This document shows, piece by piece, positions 1-13,500 of a DNA stretch of 64,000 nucleotides; the first letter of the stretch is position 1; each line of letters opens with the position of its first letter. The stretch comes from Cunninghamia lanceolata. Lineage: Eukaryota > Streptophyta > Pinopsida > Cupressales > Cupressaceae. The position numbers and the translations under genes are program-made. The stretch lies in assembly GCA_027924645.1 (NCBI GenBank), contig BSBN01001687.1, positions 2,542,001 to 2,606,000 of the forward strand, given 5' to 3'. The notes beneath the pieces are model-generated. The model saw nothing but the letters and a program-made list of their open reading frames with translations, was not told where the DNA came from and did not search any database.

Positions 1-453
1 ACCAGTAATGTAGTGTTTGAATTTGTTTATGGCATAAACAACTGCCAACATCTCTTTTTCTGTCACAGTGTAGTTTAACTCAGCTACTTTCAGATTTTTA
101 CTTACATAGTATATTGCATATTCCTTAGTTCCTTCCTACTGGTCTAGAATTGCTCCAATGGCAATGTCTGATATATCAGTGTGGATGTGAAAAGGTAGTG
201 TCCAATTTAGACCTTTGAGAACTGGAGCTTGTGTCAAGGATGATTTTAGCTTTTCAAAAGAAGTCTGACAATCTGGTGTCCAGTCAAATTCACTATCCTT
301 GGTCAACAGGGTAAACAGAGGTGCAACAATCTTGCTAAAATCCTGAATGAACCTCCTATAGTATCCTGCACGTCCTAGCAAGCTCCTTACATCCTTCTAT
401 TTCTGTGGAATAGGCAGGGTGGAAATAACTTCAATCTTCTTTGGGTCCACTTG
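1..453 (-). pseudogene. Athila-like Ty3/gypsy pol fragment: RT thumb and RNase H start
   Basis: Minus-strand translation reads the end of a reverse transcriptase (VDPKKIEVI, then GRAGYYRRFI) followed by the FEKLK and TDISDIAIGAIL region that opens the RNase H domain. It continues as YYVSKNLKVAELNYTVTEKE to the window edge, where the gene runs off. A stop near 400 lies in the RT-RNase H link, so the copy is decayed. It is the downstream half of the reverse transcriptase at 1932-2662; the two halves are separated by the LTR at 454-1926. The family call rests on the typical Ty3/gypsy order and on Athila-like wording of the RT; the domain call is firm, the clade less so. Confidence 0.85.
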
Positions 454-1926
454 TGTAATGTCCCCTTCTAGACACATGGTTAGTCCATCATGGAGTTCCC
501 ATGGGCTAGCAGTTTGGTTAGGGAACTATGGTTAGTTTGGCTCTGGAGGTCCTTGGCAGTGACAGAGTCTTGGTTCGCAGTTAGTGGATCCAGTTGGCAT
601 CCTCGTGGTTGGTTCAGTGGGCTCTTGGCCGTTACTTGCTATTTTTAGTAAGTTTGGGTACTGTGTCAGTTTGGGATTTTCAGAGTTGGATCAGATGTGT
701 TTCGTCGAGACTTTTCCGGTGAGCTAAAGATCAGTGAATTCTGACACCGTCTTCATACTTATTTTAAAGTCCGAAGATTTATTAATTTATATTAATATGG
801 ACTTTATTATATTTTGTCAGAAAAGTGAAATTAATGAAATAAAGACAAAGGCTTATGTCTTGACCTTGGGCGCTCATCCCTAGGAGGCATAAAGTGAAAT
901 TAAATATTATTTTCCCTCCTAAATGCCCAACACCTGTCTTGGAGGAAGATAAAAAGGGAGCTCATTTGGGATTATGCTATGTTGGATATTTTGTTTATGA
1001 AAGCTCTGCTAGGGTTTCAGAGTTAGAGTTTTTGCATCAGGCTATTGGAGACGGAAACCTCCATTAGTGACAGTATCCCACAGGTGTGCAATACCACCCA
1101 ACGGTGCCATTGATGGTAGATGTATTCAGTATTCACAAATGTGCTGATAATGGAGATATTCAAAGAGTTGCTGAGTTGAATGTGATATTCTTTATCATAT
1201 TGTCATTTGTTGATTAAGAAGGACTGTGTTGATAGATTTCAGAGTGTTTGTGGTAGTTTTCTTGCTACTGTCTACTTTCCCTTGGCTGGCCGTACATTCC
1301 AGCTCGGCCGTACCATGTGAAGGAGGTGTTTGGTGATTGAAGACTTCATTGTTTCCCTTCCATTCTTGGCGTGAGGGTTTATCATGTTGGTGCAACCTTA
1401 TTAGAGAGAGTGCAGACCTGTTCTTCATGTATTCCTTGCTGTCCATTGCTGGTTGGGTCGTACATTCTTACTTGGAGGGCGTGGAGTCTATGAGGACTCA
1501 ATATACTCTTTAGTAGCTGGTCTATTTCCCATTTCCAGAGGAGTTTAGAGTTGTTTATCATTACTAAGGCATCGTAATACATATCTAGCATATTCTTGGG
1601 AGTTTAGAGTGATTCCAGCCATACCCACTTGCTGGTCCATTTCCGGCGGTCATACCAAGTTGCATATTTTCATATGGGTATGTAATAGTAATTATTTTCT
1701 AGCTATTCTACTATCTAGGTTGTTCTTACTTTCTCTGGATTCATTGTATATTTTCTGGGTTTCTGTTATATGCAAAATATTGTATGTTCCGGCAATACAC
1801 ATCTGCAGGAAAACATAAAACCCCCTCTGCATCTTCTGTCTATCTAAAAGAATACACAAAAATAAAAAAATAAAATAACACAGAAAAAGATTCATAAAAA
1901 TATACAGACAGGTACGGCACACTACA
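454..1926. mobile_element. Solo LTR inserted in the Athila-like RT
   Basis: A 1473 bp non-coding block begins TGTAATGTCCCC and ends CACTACA, so it has the TG...CA ends of an LTR. It is flanked by ACTTG (449-453) and ACTGG (1927-1931), a 5 bp target duplication with one mismatch. On the minus strand the reverse transcriptase frame resumes on both sides exactly at the duplication, which proves this is an insertion. No internal coding sequence, PBS or PPT was seen, so it is a solo LTR left by recombination. Orientation is not decided; the start resembles those of the LTRs at 35240 and 46350. Confidence 0.8.
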
Positions 1927-1931
1927 ACTGG

Positions 1932-2662
1932 TATGCCTGCACTTGAGATAAAATGTCCCAAAACTATTCCTTGTGTCATCATCAAGAAACACCTTTCATT
2001 ACTCAAAGAGAGGTTGTGCTCTATGCATCTCTTCAACACTTTTTCTAAATTGTGTAAAGCTTCATCATATGTGTCACCATATGTGGTGAAGTCATCCATA
2101 TAAATCTCCATGCTGTCATGGGCAAAATCAGAGAAAATACTGAGGATTGCTCTTTGAAATGTAGCTGGAGTGTTGCACAAACCAAAGGGTAAGACGGAGT
2201 ATGCATAGGTCCCCCAAGGGCAAGTAAACGTTGTATTATCCTGATCCTCTGGAGCAATCTTAATCTGGTTATAGCCACTAAAACCATCAAGAAAGGAAAA
2301 ATATTTCTTTCCTGCCAAAGAGTCAAGAACTTGGTCAATAAATGGCAATGGAAAGTGATCCTTCCTAGTAGCAGTATTTAGTTCTCTGTAATAAACACAA
2401 ACTCTCCATTTGCCACCTTTTTTGGGCACTATGATCAATGGTGAAACCCATTCACTATCTAAAATGGGGTATATAAAACTGCGTCCAAAAGATTTTGAAG
2501 CTTAGCTTTCATAATCTCTCTGAGGGCGGGGTTCATGCGCCTGTACTGTTGTCTGATGGGTCTATAGCCATCATCAATGTATATTTTATGCACGCATAAG
2601 GTAGGATCAATGCCTCTCATGTCACTGTAATCCCAAGAGAATTCTACTGAGTGTGTATGCAA
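1932..2662 (-). pseudogene. Athila-like Ty3/gypsy reverse transcriptase (5' part)
   Basis: Minus-strand reading gives the RT fingers and palm: KKGGKWRVCVYYRELNTATR, then FPLPFIDQVLDSLAGK, FLDGFSGYNQIKIAPEDQ, LPFGLCNTPATFQR and the catalytic box YMDD (about 2089-2103), ending GIVLGHFISSAGI where the LTR cuts in. The upstream part (VHKIYIDDGYRPIRQQYRRM) is in a different frame, so a frameshift lies near 2450-2470. RT copies element RNA to DNA. The wording matches Athila-group elements best. The copy is non-functional because of the frameshift and the 1473 bp insertion. Confidence 0.88.
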
Positions 2663-3514
2663 TACTCCATGCAGGGATCACTGTTGTTCATCAGTCAATG
2701 CATTGTTAATATTCAACATCTTTCCTAGCTTGACTTCTAATTGTTTGGATAGTACTTGCATAGAAAACAAATCAAGGCTGAGTAATATGGGTAAGCATTG
2801 CTGGGGTAATAAGACATGAAATATTTGGGATACCTCTTTTGAGGAACTACTGGGTATTATGCTGCTCAAAGGGTCTTATAAGTAGGATAGGCAGTCTTGC
2901 TGCTGTGGGTGCCTCCCACAGTCATTTTATATAATGTGAGCAATTAACTCATCTTCATCTAGAATATCCAATAAGGGGCTGCGTTCAATAGTCATTAGGG
3001 TTTGCAAGGAATAGGTGTCCTCATCTTCCAGGACAGGCCAAATGGTCTGCTCAAGCTCATGGTATGGCTAGGCTGGTGGATATAAAACCAATTTCTTGGT
3101 CACAATCCCATTGGATATGATCATGTTACCAGACTGACAACCTATAAATGCATCAACAATTGCAAGGCATAGTCTTCCTAGTATAAGATGATAACTAGCA
3201 AGATTAACCTTTGGCTGCAAAACTATGAAATCAACAGGGTATTCCCAAGAATCTAATGCAATGACCAAATCTTCTATTACTCCTTCATGTTTGACTGTAG
3301 ACCTATCAGCTAATTGCAAGATTGTTTGAGTAGGTCTAAGGTTGTTCAACAACAATTTGTTCCACTCAATGAACAAACACAACTGCACCTCAAAGAGATG
3401 AAAACAATGAAGACTTGCGTGAACAAGAATGTGAATCAACAATGTCCGTGGAGGATATCTAAGCTCGATGTTGGAGGCTTCAATCCTTCTCCCAATCATG
3501 CAAAAGATATACAA
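2663..3514 (-). pseudogene. Athila-like protease and protease-RT linker, decayed
   Basis: Minus-strand fragments continue upstream from the RT. At 3068-3330 the text TILQLADRSTVKHEGVIEDL, then PVDFIVLQPK and HLILGRLCLAIVDAFIGC, matches the second half of a Ty3/gypsy retropepsin (the ILGR-FLA block before a GxxxxxI turn). The catalytic D-x-G triad expected just upstream cannot be read in one frame. 2678-2869 is an open stretch of the linker between protease and RT with no recognisable domain. Stops and frame changes occur throughout. Confidence 0.65.
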
Positions 3515-3983
3515 ACCCTAGGAAGAGCAAGAGAGTCTCAAGATCTTGATTCCTAATCTCCATCCATTGTCTCCATGAAAGCAAATTCAAATAACTTCAA
3601 GAGCTTCAACAAATCACTGATCTTCAATAGCAATTTTGGCATAGTTTTGGCATAAAGCTTACATAAAGACTGTGTCATGAAATGATTTTCAAATGTCTTT
3701 AAATATCTAAACTTAGGAATTTCAAATTTTGAAATAAGATGTCGACATCGCGCGAAAACAAAAATTTGAAAATGAAATCCTAGAATGGACGGCAATAGCC
3801 GACATCCCTCCAAAATTTAGGACCCTGGGAAATAAGGTAGGATAAGGGCGGTAGCGCCCAAGTCCAAGCCCTGATTTCCCACTGAGGACTGAAAGGAAGC
3901 TAGGTGTGCGAAAAATGCTTCCTACACTAATCTAATGAGGGGAGGAGAGTGCAAATTCAATTTTATCTTTACAATTGTAGCTA
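3515..3983. other. No gene seen; probable decayed retroelement
   Basis: This is likely the upstream part of the minus-strand element (gag side), but no gag motif can be read. It contains a GC-rich inverted motif, GGGCGGTAGCGCCCAAGTCC at about 3846, which recurs almost unchanged near 42196. Confidence 0.4.
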
Positions 3984-4926
3984 TGTTAACCCACTAACAG
4001 AGATATTGCAGCAAACACATACACAAGAAAGTGAGACAGAAGAAGAGAGACACAAGATATACATGGGGAAAACCCTTATTAGGTGAAAAACCCCACACTC
4101 CAAAACCTACACAATGTATTATCAAAACAGAGAATGTTTACAACACACTTGCAATGCAAGCTCTCAGGAGTCTTCGACACTCGTATCTGGAGACAAACTG
4201 GTAGCATAATAGTACCTGTAAAACATGTAGTATATCTCCTCTCAAAAGCACCTGTTTATATAGAAAATACAAGGCAAAATTGCCTCTATCTTGGAATGGG
4301 CATCCAACTTGGCCTCATGGCCCAAAACCCACGCCTATGGACACTTGGTCAACATTGTAAGATGCTTCTGACACTTGTCCACACACCCCATCCCAAAGAG
4401 GATGCCTATCTCTAAAATGGGCTATGACAGATGCTCTTACGACTCTTACAACCGTTATAGAATCTATCATAGCTATCATAACTTACCGATGTAAGAGAAT
4501 CTGTCATACATAGGCTATAAATAGCATATTCTCTTACAACATGTCATAGTCCACCTTGGGGTACCCAAAGATGCCTTTTTCAAAGATGCTCTTTGACACA
4601 TGTCTTCACCTGTCATAGAATCTCCTATTTCTGACTCTTACATGTCATAACTTCATCGTAGGAATCCGTCATAACCGTTTCAGTCAATATTCCCTTACAC
4701 AACATCCAAGATGCTGACACATGGAAAAATATTCCTACTTCTAAGTGGGACGTCTATCTCCACATGTGAGGACAAAATTACAACTTGTCATCTTCCATGT
4801 AAAATGACACATCACCGTGTCAACTCCCACAAGACGACAACATGAATTTATAATTTAATTTACAACATGGGCAATAAATAAATAATACAAGGAACTACTA
4901 AGGTTGAGACACCTTAATTCCCAACA
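3984..4926 (-). mobile_element. Candidate LTR, 943 bp
   Basis: On the minus strand the block starts TGTTGGGAATTAAGG and ends GTGGGTTAACA, the TGTT...AACA ends common in plant copia-type LTRs. Inside are a short TATA-like box (tataaatag near 4516) and repeated CTCTTAC/TGTCATA words. Flanking pentamers (AGCTA and AGGAC) do not match, so this could be one LTR of a deleted element rather than a clean solo LTR. No open coding region exists in it. Confidence 0.4.
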
Positions 4927-7440
4927 AGGACTGCCTCAAGGAGATTAGGGAATCCCAAATTCAAGTTTACTTTTCACCCTCAATCTTTAGTTACTCCAAA
5001 ATATGACATTCTTCCAGTTAGACCTAGGTCAGTCAGGGTTCGGGAAGGTCTAAAATAAACTAGGTTAAAAGGTCACCAAAGGAGATGAGCTAAACCATGG
5101 GAATTTGTACCATTCCATACAGGAGGACAATTTCTGACATAACAATAGTTGTCTCCATAGCATTTTCATGCTCATCTAGGAACTCATGTGCCTTTTGATT
5201 TTGTAATCGCTTCAATAGCTCTAAGCCATAGTGCTTCATTAGCATTCTTATGCTCAATTTCTTTAACCAAAGCTTCCAATCTTCCATTTGATTTGAGGAC
5301 TCTGCTACTGTAAAGGAAGATAGGGTTGCCACAAGGACTTCTGAGGGCTCAAGCCAGGCATTGACATCTTATTCATATTGTTCTTCATGCTTTAAAGTAG
5401 TAATTAGCTCACATCTTGCTCTTGGAAAAGTAAGCCATTGCTTTGCTTTTTCTTGATAGGTTGTTTATTTGCTTTCGTAGATTAGCATTGCATTTGATTT
5501 GATTAGATTAGATTAGCCTTGTTTTCATTCAGTAGGATACATTTACTTTCATAGTTATTTGCAATTTCAATTCATTAGAAATAGATAAAAAGTCATTCTA
5601 CAAAAATTGAAAAAAAAACATAGATTAGCTTGTATTTGAAAAGCACATATAGGTTGCATTTATATTTCAATTATTAGATAATTAGACAACATTTAAATTG
5701 GGAAAAAAGGGAACCAAAATTGTTTTATATACATTTAGATTGCATTCATAAAAATCACAAAAACATTCTTAGAGAAAAACAAGAACAAACCCTCGATCTC
5801 ATCATGAGGTAAACATAGCTAAAATCAAACATTCAAACAAAGAGAAACCCTTGGTTCCATCACAAGATAAAATCAATTTAGTGCATCCAAGAAACAATGT
5901 GAAACATAACACATCCCCCTATTACCAAACATTCAATGTGCCCAAGCATTAGGGAAGATTGTATACAATCTATCCTTGACGAGATTGGGGAGAATTTTCC
6001 CCATCCAATTCATTAACAAAACATTCAACAAACAAGAGAAGGACAAGAACATCAACAACTCATCATAGAGCAACAACACTTGATACAACAAATCATTCAA
6101 AAGGAAGAAAGGAGACAAGAGTGTCTCCAAATCATCAACAAACAAAACAACCTTTGTGCTTGTCTCAGGAGATTTGGGACTAATGACACTTCGAGTCATA
6201 CAATTATCACCACAACTAAAATTGAATGCCTCCATAGGGACAATTGTCAAAACACACACACATATCACACGATCCAACCACCATCTATGACGTTATGCTC
6301 CCTCAAGAACAAGAGCAAACAACCCCTCAGTCCTACCTTTGCTCGACAAGCTCTTGCCACATGAGCAGGAGTGACTAGGAGGCCGCACTTAGAAAGGAAG
6401 ACAATTCATGTGTCTTGTTGGAGTGTGACTCGCCCACAAATTATCTAGGTCACATTCTAAACAACATAGGGACAACAATGTGACTATAGATCTAACCTAC
6501 ACTCATAAACTTGAATTGTGTGACTTGCATACTATTTTTTCACTTCACCCACGTGCCCTGACTTCTTCTATGCTTCCTAATATCTGTGGATTGATGGTAT
6601 TTATAAATACCTTGATAGGGTCATTGAAATGTCACAAGGGGACATGTTCTCCTAGGTTAACAAACAAAAATGTGTACGAATAATAAAAAACAACAATCTT
6701 TAGTCATGCATATGCTCCTAGGATGTGCATATGGAACTAGATTCTTTTTAGTGCACCAATTCAAGTGTGTAAATGCGAATGATAATTTAATATTCTAATA
6801 ACGCTTGATGATTAGAATGAATATATTGAATGCCTTAAATACAGGGACATAGCAAAACATTGCTGAAATTTGTGTTTAGTTGGCCTTATGATAAATCAGT
6901 CAAATTCGAATTTAAAATGTAAAATTCAGATGAGATGCATCTACAACCATAAGGACAACCTAGCAACTACAAACTAGTCCTGAGATGGAAAAGAGATTAA
7001 ATTTGGATGGATAATGTGAGCATGAAAATTTGTGAGCATAGGTGTGATAAACAAGCGGATATGTTGAATTACGAGGGTATGTGAACATGTAAATAGGGAT
7101 GAGTGGTACATGCATAGGAACATGTATAAATGGGTAGGTACATAGTATAGGTCAAGGAACCCAACTTTACACAAAACTATGTCATTTGTTAATATGTCTC
7201 TATCAAACACTCCCTCAAAATAGACACAAAATTAAATGGGAAATGGTATGAGTATGCAAATTTCCCCATTACAATTAGAAATGATATTTTATTAAAAACT
7301 TCTCAAGTTGCCTAACATTCTTTTAAAATGATTAAATAGATTGGGTCTGCGGATTAATTTATAATTTTATATAATCGGGATTTACAATTACTTTTAAAAA
7401 TATTGCAACACAAATAGACAGGCAGACCAGATTTATGGCT
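4927..7440. other. Intergenic stretch without a supported gene
   Basis: No domain could be recognised. On the minus strand at about 5190-5290 one frame reads a short coiled-coil-like peptide (LEALVKEIEHKNANEALWLR), possibly a relic of a retroelement gag, but it has no start or continuation. There is a short GATTA run near 5505. The rest is AT-rich unique-looking sequence. Confidence 0.4.
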
Positions 7441-7525
7441 AGAATGATTTCAGCTGATTTGCACGATGGGTTTGGACTCATAACCCTAGATGCTAACGTT
7501 GGAGGAAAGTTATCATGACTAGGTG

Positions 7526-7530
7526 TATAA
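7526..7530 (+). promoter_or_regulatory. Possible TATA box of the GH31 gene
   Basis: TATAA in the context gtgtataagttc lies 52 bp upstream of the ATG at 7582. With a usual 25-35 bp distance to the start of transcription, the 5' UTR would be only about 20-30 bases, consistent with the short ACA/AAC-rich leader before the ATG. There is no other support. Confidence 0.35.
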
Positions 7531-7581
7531 GTTCACAATGCCTTGAGATTCTTTCACTAACACACAACTAACATAACAACA

Positions 7582-10500
7582 ATGTGGGGGTATTCCCAAA
7601 TTCTGTTTTCCACGTTCTTCTCAGTTTTCTTCCTACCTTTGGCCTGTCAGGCTTTTGGATCAGGCTATACATTGACTTCAATCACACAAGCACCAGACGG
7701 TAAATCCATAACAGCCCAACTACAGCTCATCTCCAATAATTCGCTTTATGGCCCGGATATACAATACCTCAAACTACAAGTCAGGTAGCTATAACCAATC
7801 CTTTAATCATTAAACAGATTTAATTTTTTTTAAGAGAAGTTCATGCCTGGATCTGACAGTGATCACTGATGAATGACATGGAGTTTTTTCAGGTACGAGT
7901 CCAATGAATGCGTAAGAGTTTATATCACTGATGCAGAGAAACAAAGGTGGGAAGTCCCCAGAGAAGTAGTGGCCAGATATGAAAACTATCATGGTGCTAA
8001 TGATAATAGTAGTAATATTTATGATCCTGAATTGCAGTTTTCATACACCCAAAGCCCATTTGGATTTGCAGTTACAAGGAAATCCACTGGGGAAGTCCTG
8101 TTCAATTCCAGTGCACAAGGTCAAGGAAATGCTTATCCATTTGGAAACATGGTGTTCGAAGACCAGTATTTGGAGATATCTACTAGCCTTCCTTCAACTG
8201 CTTCTCTATATGGATTGGGGGAGAGCACCAGGCCTGGATTTATGCTCAACAGGAATGGAAGCCAGTATACTCTCTGGAATCTGGATATTGGGAGTGTGAA
8301 TTTGTATCTGGATTTGTATGGGTCTCATCCATTTTATATGGATGTGAGAACAGGTGGTGTTGCTCATGGAGTATTGTTGCTTAATAGCAATGGGATGGAT
8401 ATTGATTATGGAGGCAACTACTTGACATATAGAGTGATTGGGGGACTTCTGGACTTCTGGACTTCTATTTCTTCTCTGGTCCCTCTCCACTCTCTGTTGT
8501 TCAGCAGTATACAGGCCTAGTGGGTAGACCTGCCCCAATGCCATACTGGTCTTTTGGTAAGATGTTTTTTTCTCAATGTTTTTGCTTTATCTCCAGATAT
8601 GTTTTTGATTAGGGTAGGCAAGGATTTTGAAAGGGCCCAGACCCTTGTACAAGAGAAAAGCAATGAAAACAACAAATTACAAAGAATACACACGAGAAAC
8701 CAATACCAGAATAACCAACAACAATAGGAAAAACTAACAAAGGGGCAGAAAACCCCAACAAACAACCAGCCCAACAACAGAGTGATTAGAAGCCACAAAC
8801 AGCATAGAGACAGCAGCCCAACTGCGAAACAAACAACCTGAAGACCAGCAGCGAAAACAGCACAGAGACAGCAGCCCAGCTGCTAAACAATAGAGGGACC
8901 AACGAGACCAAAAACTTTAGATCCCAAATGAGCAAAGCAAACAATCAAAGAGGTTTGAATTCAAACCTCTCTATAGAACTTTGAATGGGGACAAAATCCT
9001 GACCAATAAGTGAAGCAATCCTACCTTTTTTGAGGAAGATCCAGGGTCCACCAATGAACAATTCCTAGGCTCTAGTGAATCAGGTTTCAGCCTACCTTTT
9101 TTTGAAGGTGGCAAGCAGCAGTCCTTATCCGAAGGCTTCTCTTCATGATTTTTCTTGTTGGAGGGAGAATTCCAAAGACCAGACGAAGACACCAGAGATG
9201 TTAACATGAATTGTTTTGCGTGTAAACCTAAATCCACGCCAAAGAATCAAAGTTTCATTCTTTGCTATGATACTTTATCCTAGAACCACTACATAGAACA
9301 AAGAGAGTGGGTAAGAATGACTTTAGAAACCATATTAATCCTGAGAACAGTTGTACATAATTTTTGGTTCTCAGTTGTGATTTCGATCTAGCGAGGCTCA
9401 TGGATCAAACACTGACTTCCAGTTATATGGATAACCAATCTTAAAGTTTGGCTGCTGAGAAACTCTCCCCAAACACAATCCAAGCGACCCTAGTATTTAA
9501 CCTAATCGCAGGAGGAACCATCCCAACCCCGCAAACAGTCAACTTCCAGCAGTGTTAGCTCTGCATACCTGATAAGAGGGATTACCCTACCGAATTAGGT
9601 TGGCTTGGCTCAAAAGAGTATAATTCCAAGTGTCAGATCTGCATGTACACTTATTCAGGGGAGAAGATAGCATTTTTCCTCAAGGAGAAAACATCATAGC
9701 TGGAATTGACCCTTTCAATTGGGAATTTCATCATTTGTGAAAATCCCAACAAATTGCGGGATTTCTCCTACTAATTGCCTCTCCAGAGGCAGATCTTTTG
9801 CACTCTACTTAAATATCATCCATTTCAATTGTCAAACAATCAATAACAATTTTACACCTCATCCACACAAAAAAAATGGTAAATATTTGTCCTATTTTTA
9901 TTGGCCAAAATTGACATTTAAGAATATCCAATCTTTTGCCATTATGGGCCTAGCAGGGGTCTTTGTAGTTGTGCCTATCCAGGTATGTGCTACTTTATTG
10001 AAATAGCTAGCATTATGTCGTATAAGAATTATGTGGCAAGGTGGTTTACCCGAGTAATAAATCTTTCCTTACAGTAAGAAATTTGGTGTTAAAATGGCAA
10101 AAAAGTAGTCTCCTGAAACTTTTCCTTTCAAAATTGTGTAGTTGTTAAGAGTTTCAGCTTCCCCGTCAGCTTTTTGTTGGGGAAGTTACACCACAATCCT
10201 GAATTTAAGGCTGCTTCACATATAGGACCATCAATTTCAATTTGCAAGATGACCTACTGGCAGTTTGTGTGAATATTGGCAACACTAATATCTATTGTGA
10301 AGCCGAGAATAAAATCCAGTAATTTACTGGCTGGGAGGCATTCTCACTTGCTCTTATATCAACTATGGGTGGGATATAATCATCAGTAGTATCGATGTGC
10401 GTGAAAGGTTGGCATATTCTGAAAGCACATAAGGATTAGATCAATGGCTTTAACATGTGATAACTGTGCAAGGGAAAAATGATCAATGTCTTCCCTTCAA

Positions 10501-13500
10501 GCCATTCCAGACCATAGCCACCTAAGAAGTAAGAGGTATCAGTTTGAAGCCCGCCACTCACCAACTCGAAATCACAATCAATTTATCTCTCAACGAAATT
10601 TCACAAATAAGAGTCCATGCTGCCTTGGATGCATCATTGGTAGGCCTAAAGCTTTGTTCTTCATTTCATTTCCTCTTTTTTGAATAGGCTATGATGAATT
10701 GCAATGGAAACTAGCTTTGATTTTTTGTTAATATATTGTTATGCTAACTGTTTCAGAAACCAAGGTTAATTCTGATGTAATCACATACAGAGGGTAACTC
10801 TATCATGACAGCTTTACATTTATATATCTTTTTATGCTATTGATTTTATTTGTATACTTCTGTTACGTACATAATGTGGAGATTCTTGAAGCAATCCCTT
10901 GGGATTTTATAAGCTTTCTATTTACCGGTCCCATTGAATTCCTTCTGGTTATGTATGCGCATTGTTGTTCTCTGTGTTTTTCAGTCCTTCCTGTGCAGGA
11001 CCGGTAGCATCAAGTTGTGGAAGATTACAAGGGAAGATTGATAAATTTCTTTAAGATTCGTTACAGTTTTTGCACACAGAAAATATTTCACATTAGCAGA
11101 AATTTGTAAAGGAAAATTGGCATGACTAGACTGTAATAATCATCGTAAATGCAAGTTAAAAGAAGGGCCATGCTTCTGGGTTCACACAATAAGGGACGAC
11201 ATGGATGCACCAAGATACATTGCATAGAAGGATGAATTTTCCAAGGAGAAAATTTTTAATTGTCATTCTAGCTCTTAGTGGAAAGGATTAGACTTGAATT
11301 CTCCCCATGGGTTAGGAGCCAAAGCCAACTACAACTGTGGTAAAGCTATATAAGAATCTATTTGCTGGTTTTAAAAAAACTAGTTCAACATTTTTCCTAA
11401 AATGTAGAAAATGCTTTTATTGCCTGTAAACGGTACCTTAGACTTGTATTAGAAAGATAATAGGTTAATGGTTCTGCATTTACCTGATAACCTCAGAAAA
11501 CCTAAATAGTAAGAACTCGAGAAAATTTGAAGGGCCGCTTATTTAAGCAGATTTATAAAACCATGAGATTCTTAGCTGGATGTAACTCTTGCCTTTCTTT
11601 GACCTCAATCAGGATATCATTGGCGGCAATAAAAGTATGTGCTCCAAATATCTGAAAGAATCTCTTATATTCCATGCAAGGGGAAGTTTTGGTTATGATA
11701 AAAGGTTCTGTTTCTGAAGTAATTTTAGTACGAACCATGAAGTTGCAATATCTAATGTGCAACCTTTCTAATATATATTTATATATATGGATTCAATTGT
11801 ACAGGATTTCACCAATGCAGATATGGATATAAAAACATTTCAGACCTTAAATCTGTTGTAGCTGGATATGCAGAAGCAAAAATACCTCTTGAAGTTATTT
11901 GGACAGACATTGATTATATGGATGGTTTCAAGGATTTCACTCTGGACCCTATAAATTTCCCTGAGAAAGAAATGAGAGAATTTATTGGAGAAATCCATGC
12001 TAATGGGCAAAAATATGTTCTCATAATTGATCCAGGTAATGCTAAATCTCATTTTTTCAGCATGAATCAACCCAATGTTGTACTAAAATTATTTGTATAT
12101 TTTAGTTCCTAGATATGTTCAGAACTTCGCAGTGACTAAGTTACATGAGAACAACACCCATATCATTTGCTTAATGATGAATCTGTGCAGGAATAAGCAT
12201 AAATGAAACATACAAAACATTTCAGAGAGGGATAAAAGATGACATTTTTGTGAAAAGATCAGGTGCTCCTTACCTTGCACAAGTATGGCCAGGTCCAGTT
12301 TATTTTCCAGATTTTCTTAACCCAAAGAGCCTCTCTTTCTGGGAAAATGAGATCTCTGAATTTCACAATATGATTCCATTTGATGGCCTTTGGCTTGATA
12401 TGAACGAGGTTTCCAACTTCTGCAGTGGAACTACATGTCCCTTGCCAAAGAATGGGGATTGCCCTAGAAAAGATGCACAGACAGATTGCTGTTTGATTTG
12501 CAGTAATGCCAATACCACCATATGGGATGATCCACCTTACAAAATCAATGCTGCTGGAATTCACAGACCTTTGGGTATCAAAACCATGGCAGCCAGTGCA
12601 GTTCACTATAATGATACCTTGGAATACAATGCACACAATCTTTATGGGCTCACAGAGGTCATTGTGACCAACAAGGCTCTGAAATCAGTATTAAATAAGA
12701 GGCCATTCATATTGACCCGCTCTACCTATGTTGGATCTGGAAATCATGCTGCACATTGGACAGGAGACAATGCTGCAACATGGGATGACCTCTGGTACTC
12801 CATACCTACAATGTTGAGCTTTGGATTGTTTGGAGTCCCCATGGTTGGTGCTGACATTTGTGGTTTTGAACAAGACACAACAGAAGAGCTCTGTAATAGG
12901 TGGATTCAACTAGGTTCATTTTATCCTTTTGCCCGAGATCATTCTGACAAGGTTACAATTCGGCAAGAGCTCTACTTATGGAAGTCTGTTACAGAGTCTG
13001 CAAGGAAGGCATTAGGTTTGAGATATCGCCTTCTTCCATACATATACACACTGTCTTTTGAAGCCCATACCAAAGGATCTCCAATTGCAAGGCCTTTATT
13101 TTTCACATTCCCTAACGATACTAACACATTGGGGATCAGCACACAATATCTATTGGGGAAGGGAGTTCTTGTATCCCCTGTTTTGAAGGAAGGCGCAAGG
13201 ACTGTAGATGCTTATTTTCCAAAGGGGACATGGTACAATCTGTTCAATGTTTCAGATTCAATATCAGTGGAGAGTGGTGCATATGTAAAACTTCAAGCTC
13301 CTTTAGATACTATCAATGTTCATGTATATGAAGGGACCATATTGCCTATGCAAGAAATGGGTATGACAACAAGAGAAGCCAGAAAAAGCCCATTTAGTCT
13401 TGTGATAGCTCTGGGCAGTGGGACGGAAGCAACTGGAGAGCTATATTTGGATAATGGAGATGATTTGGAAATGCAAATAGAGAGTGGCAGGTCGAGTTAT

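Larger units (their letters stand above)
8557..11804 (+). other. Intron 2 of the GH31 gene (3248 bp)
   Basis: It begins gtaagatg after the codon series for PMPYWSFG and ends tgtacag before the codons for FHQCRYGY, so both splice sites fit and the phase is preserved. Its size comes partly from inserted repeats: a possible LINE relic (8611-9240) and a dispersed repeat (9801-9930). The remainder, including 9940-11790, shows no gene. Confidence 0.85.

Noticed and set aside
3314..3556. Plus-strand 80-codon frame
   Set aside because: Lies opposite the decayed protease and has no domain.
3984..4926. Clean solo LTR with target duplication
   Set aside because: The ends look like an LTR but the flanking pentamers do not match, so only a low-confidence LTR is listed.
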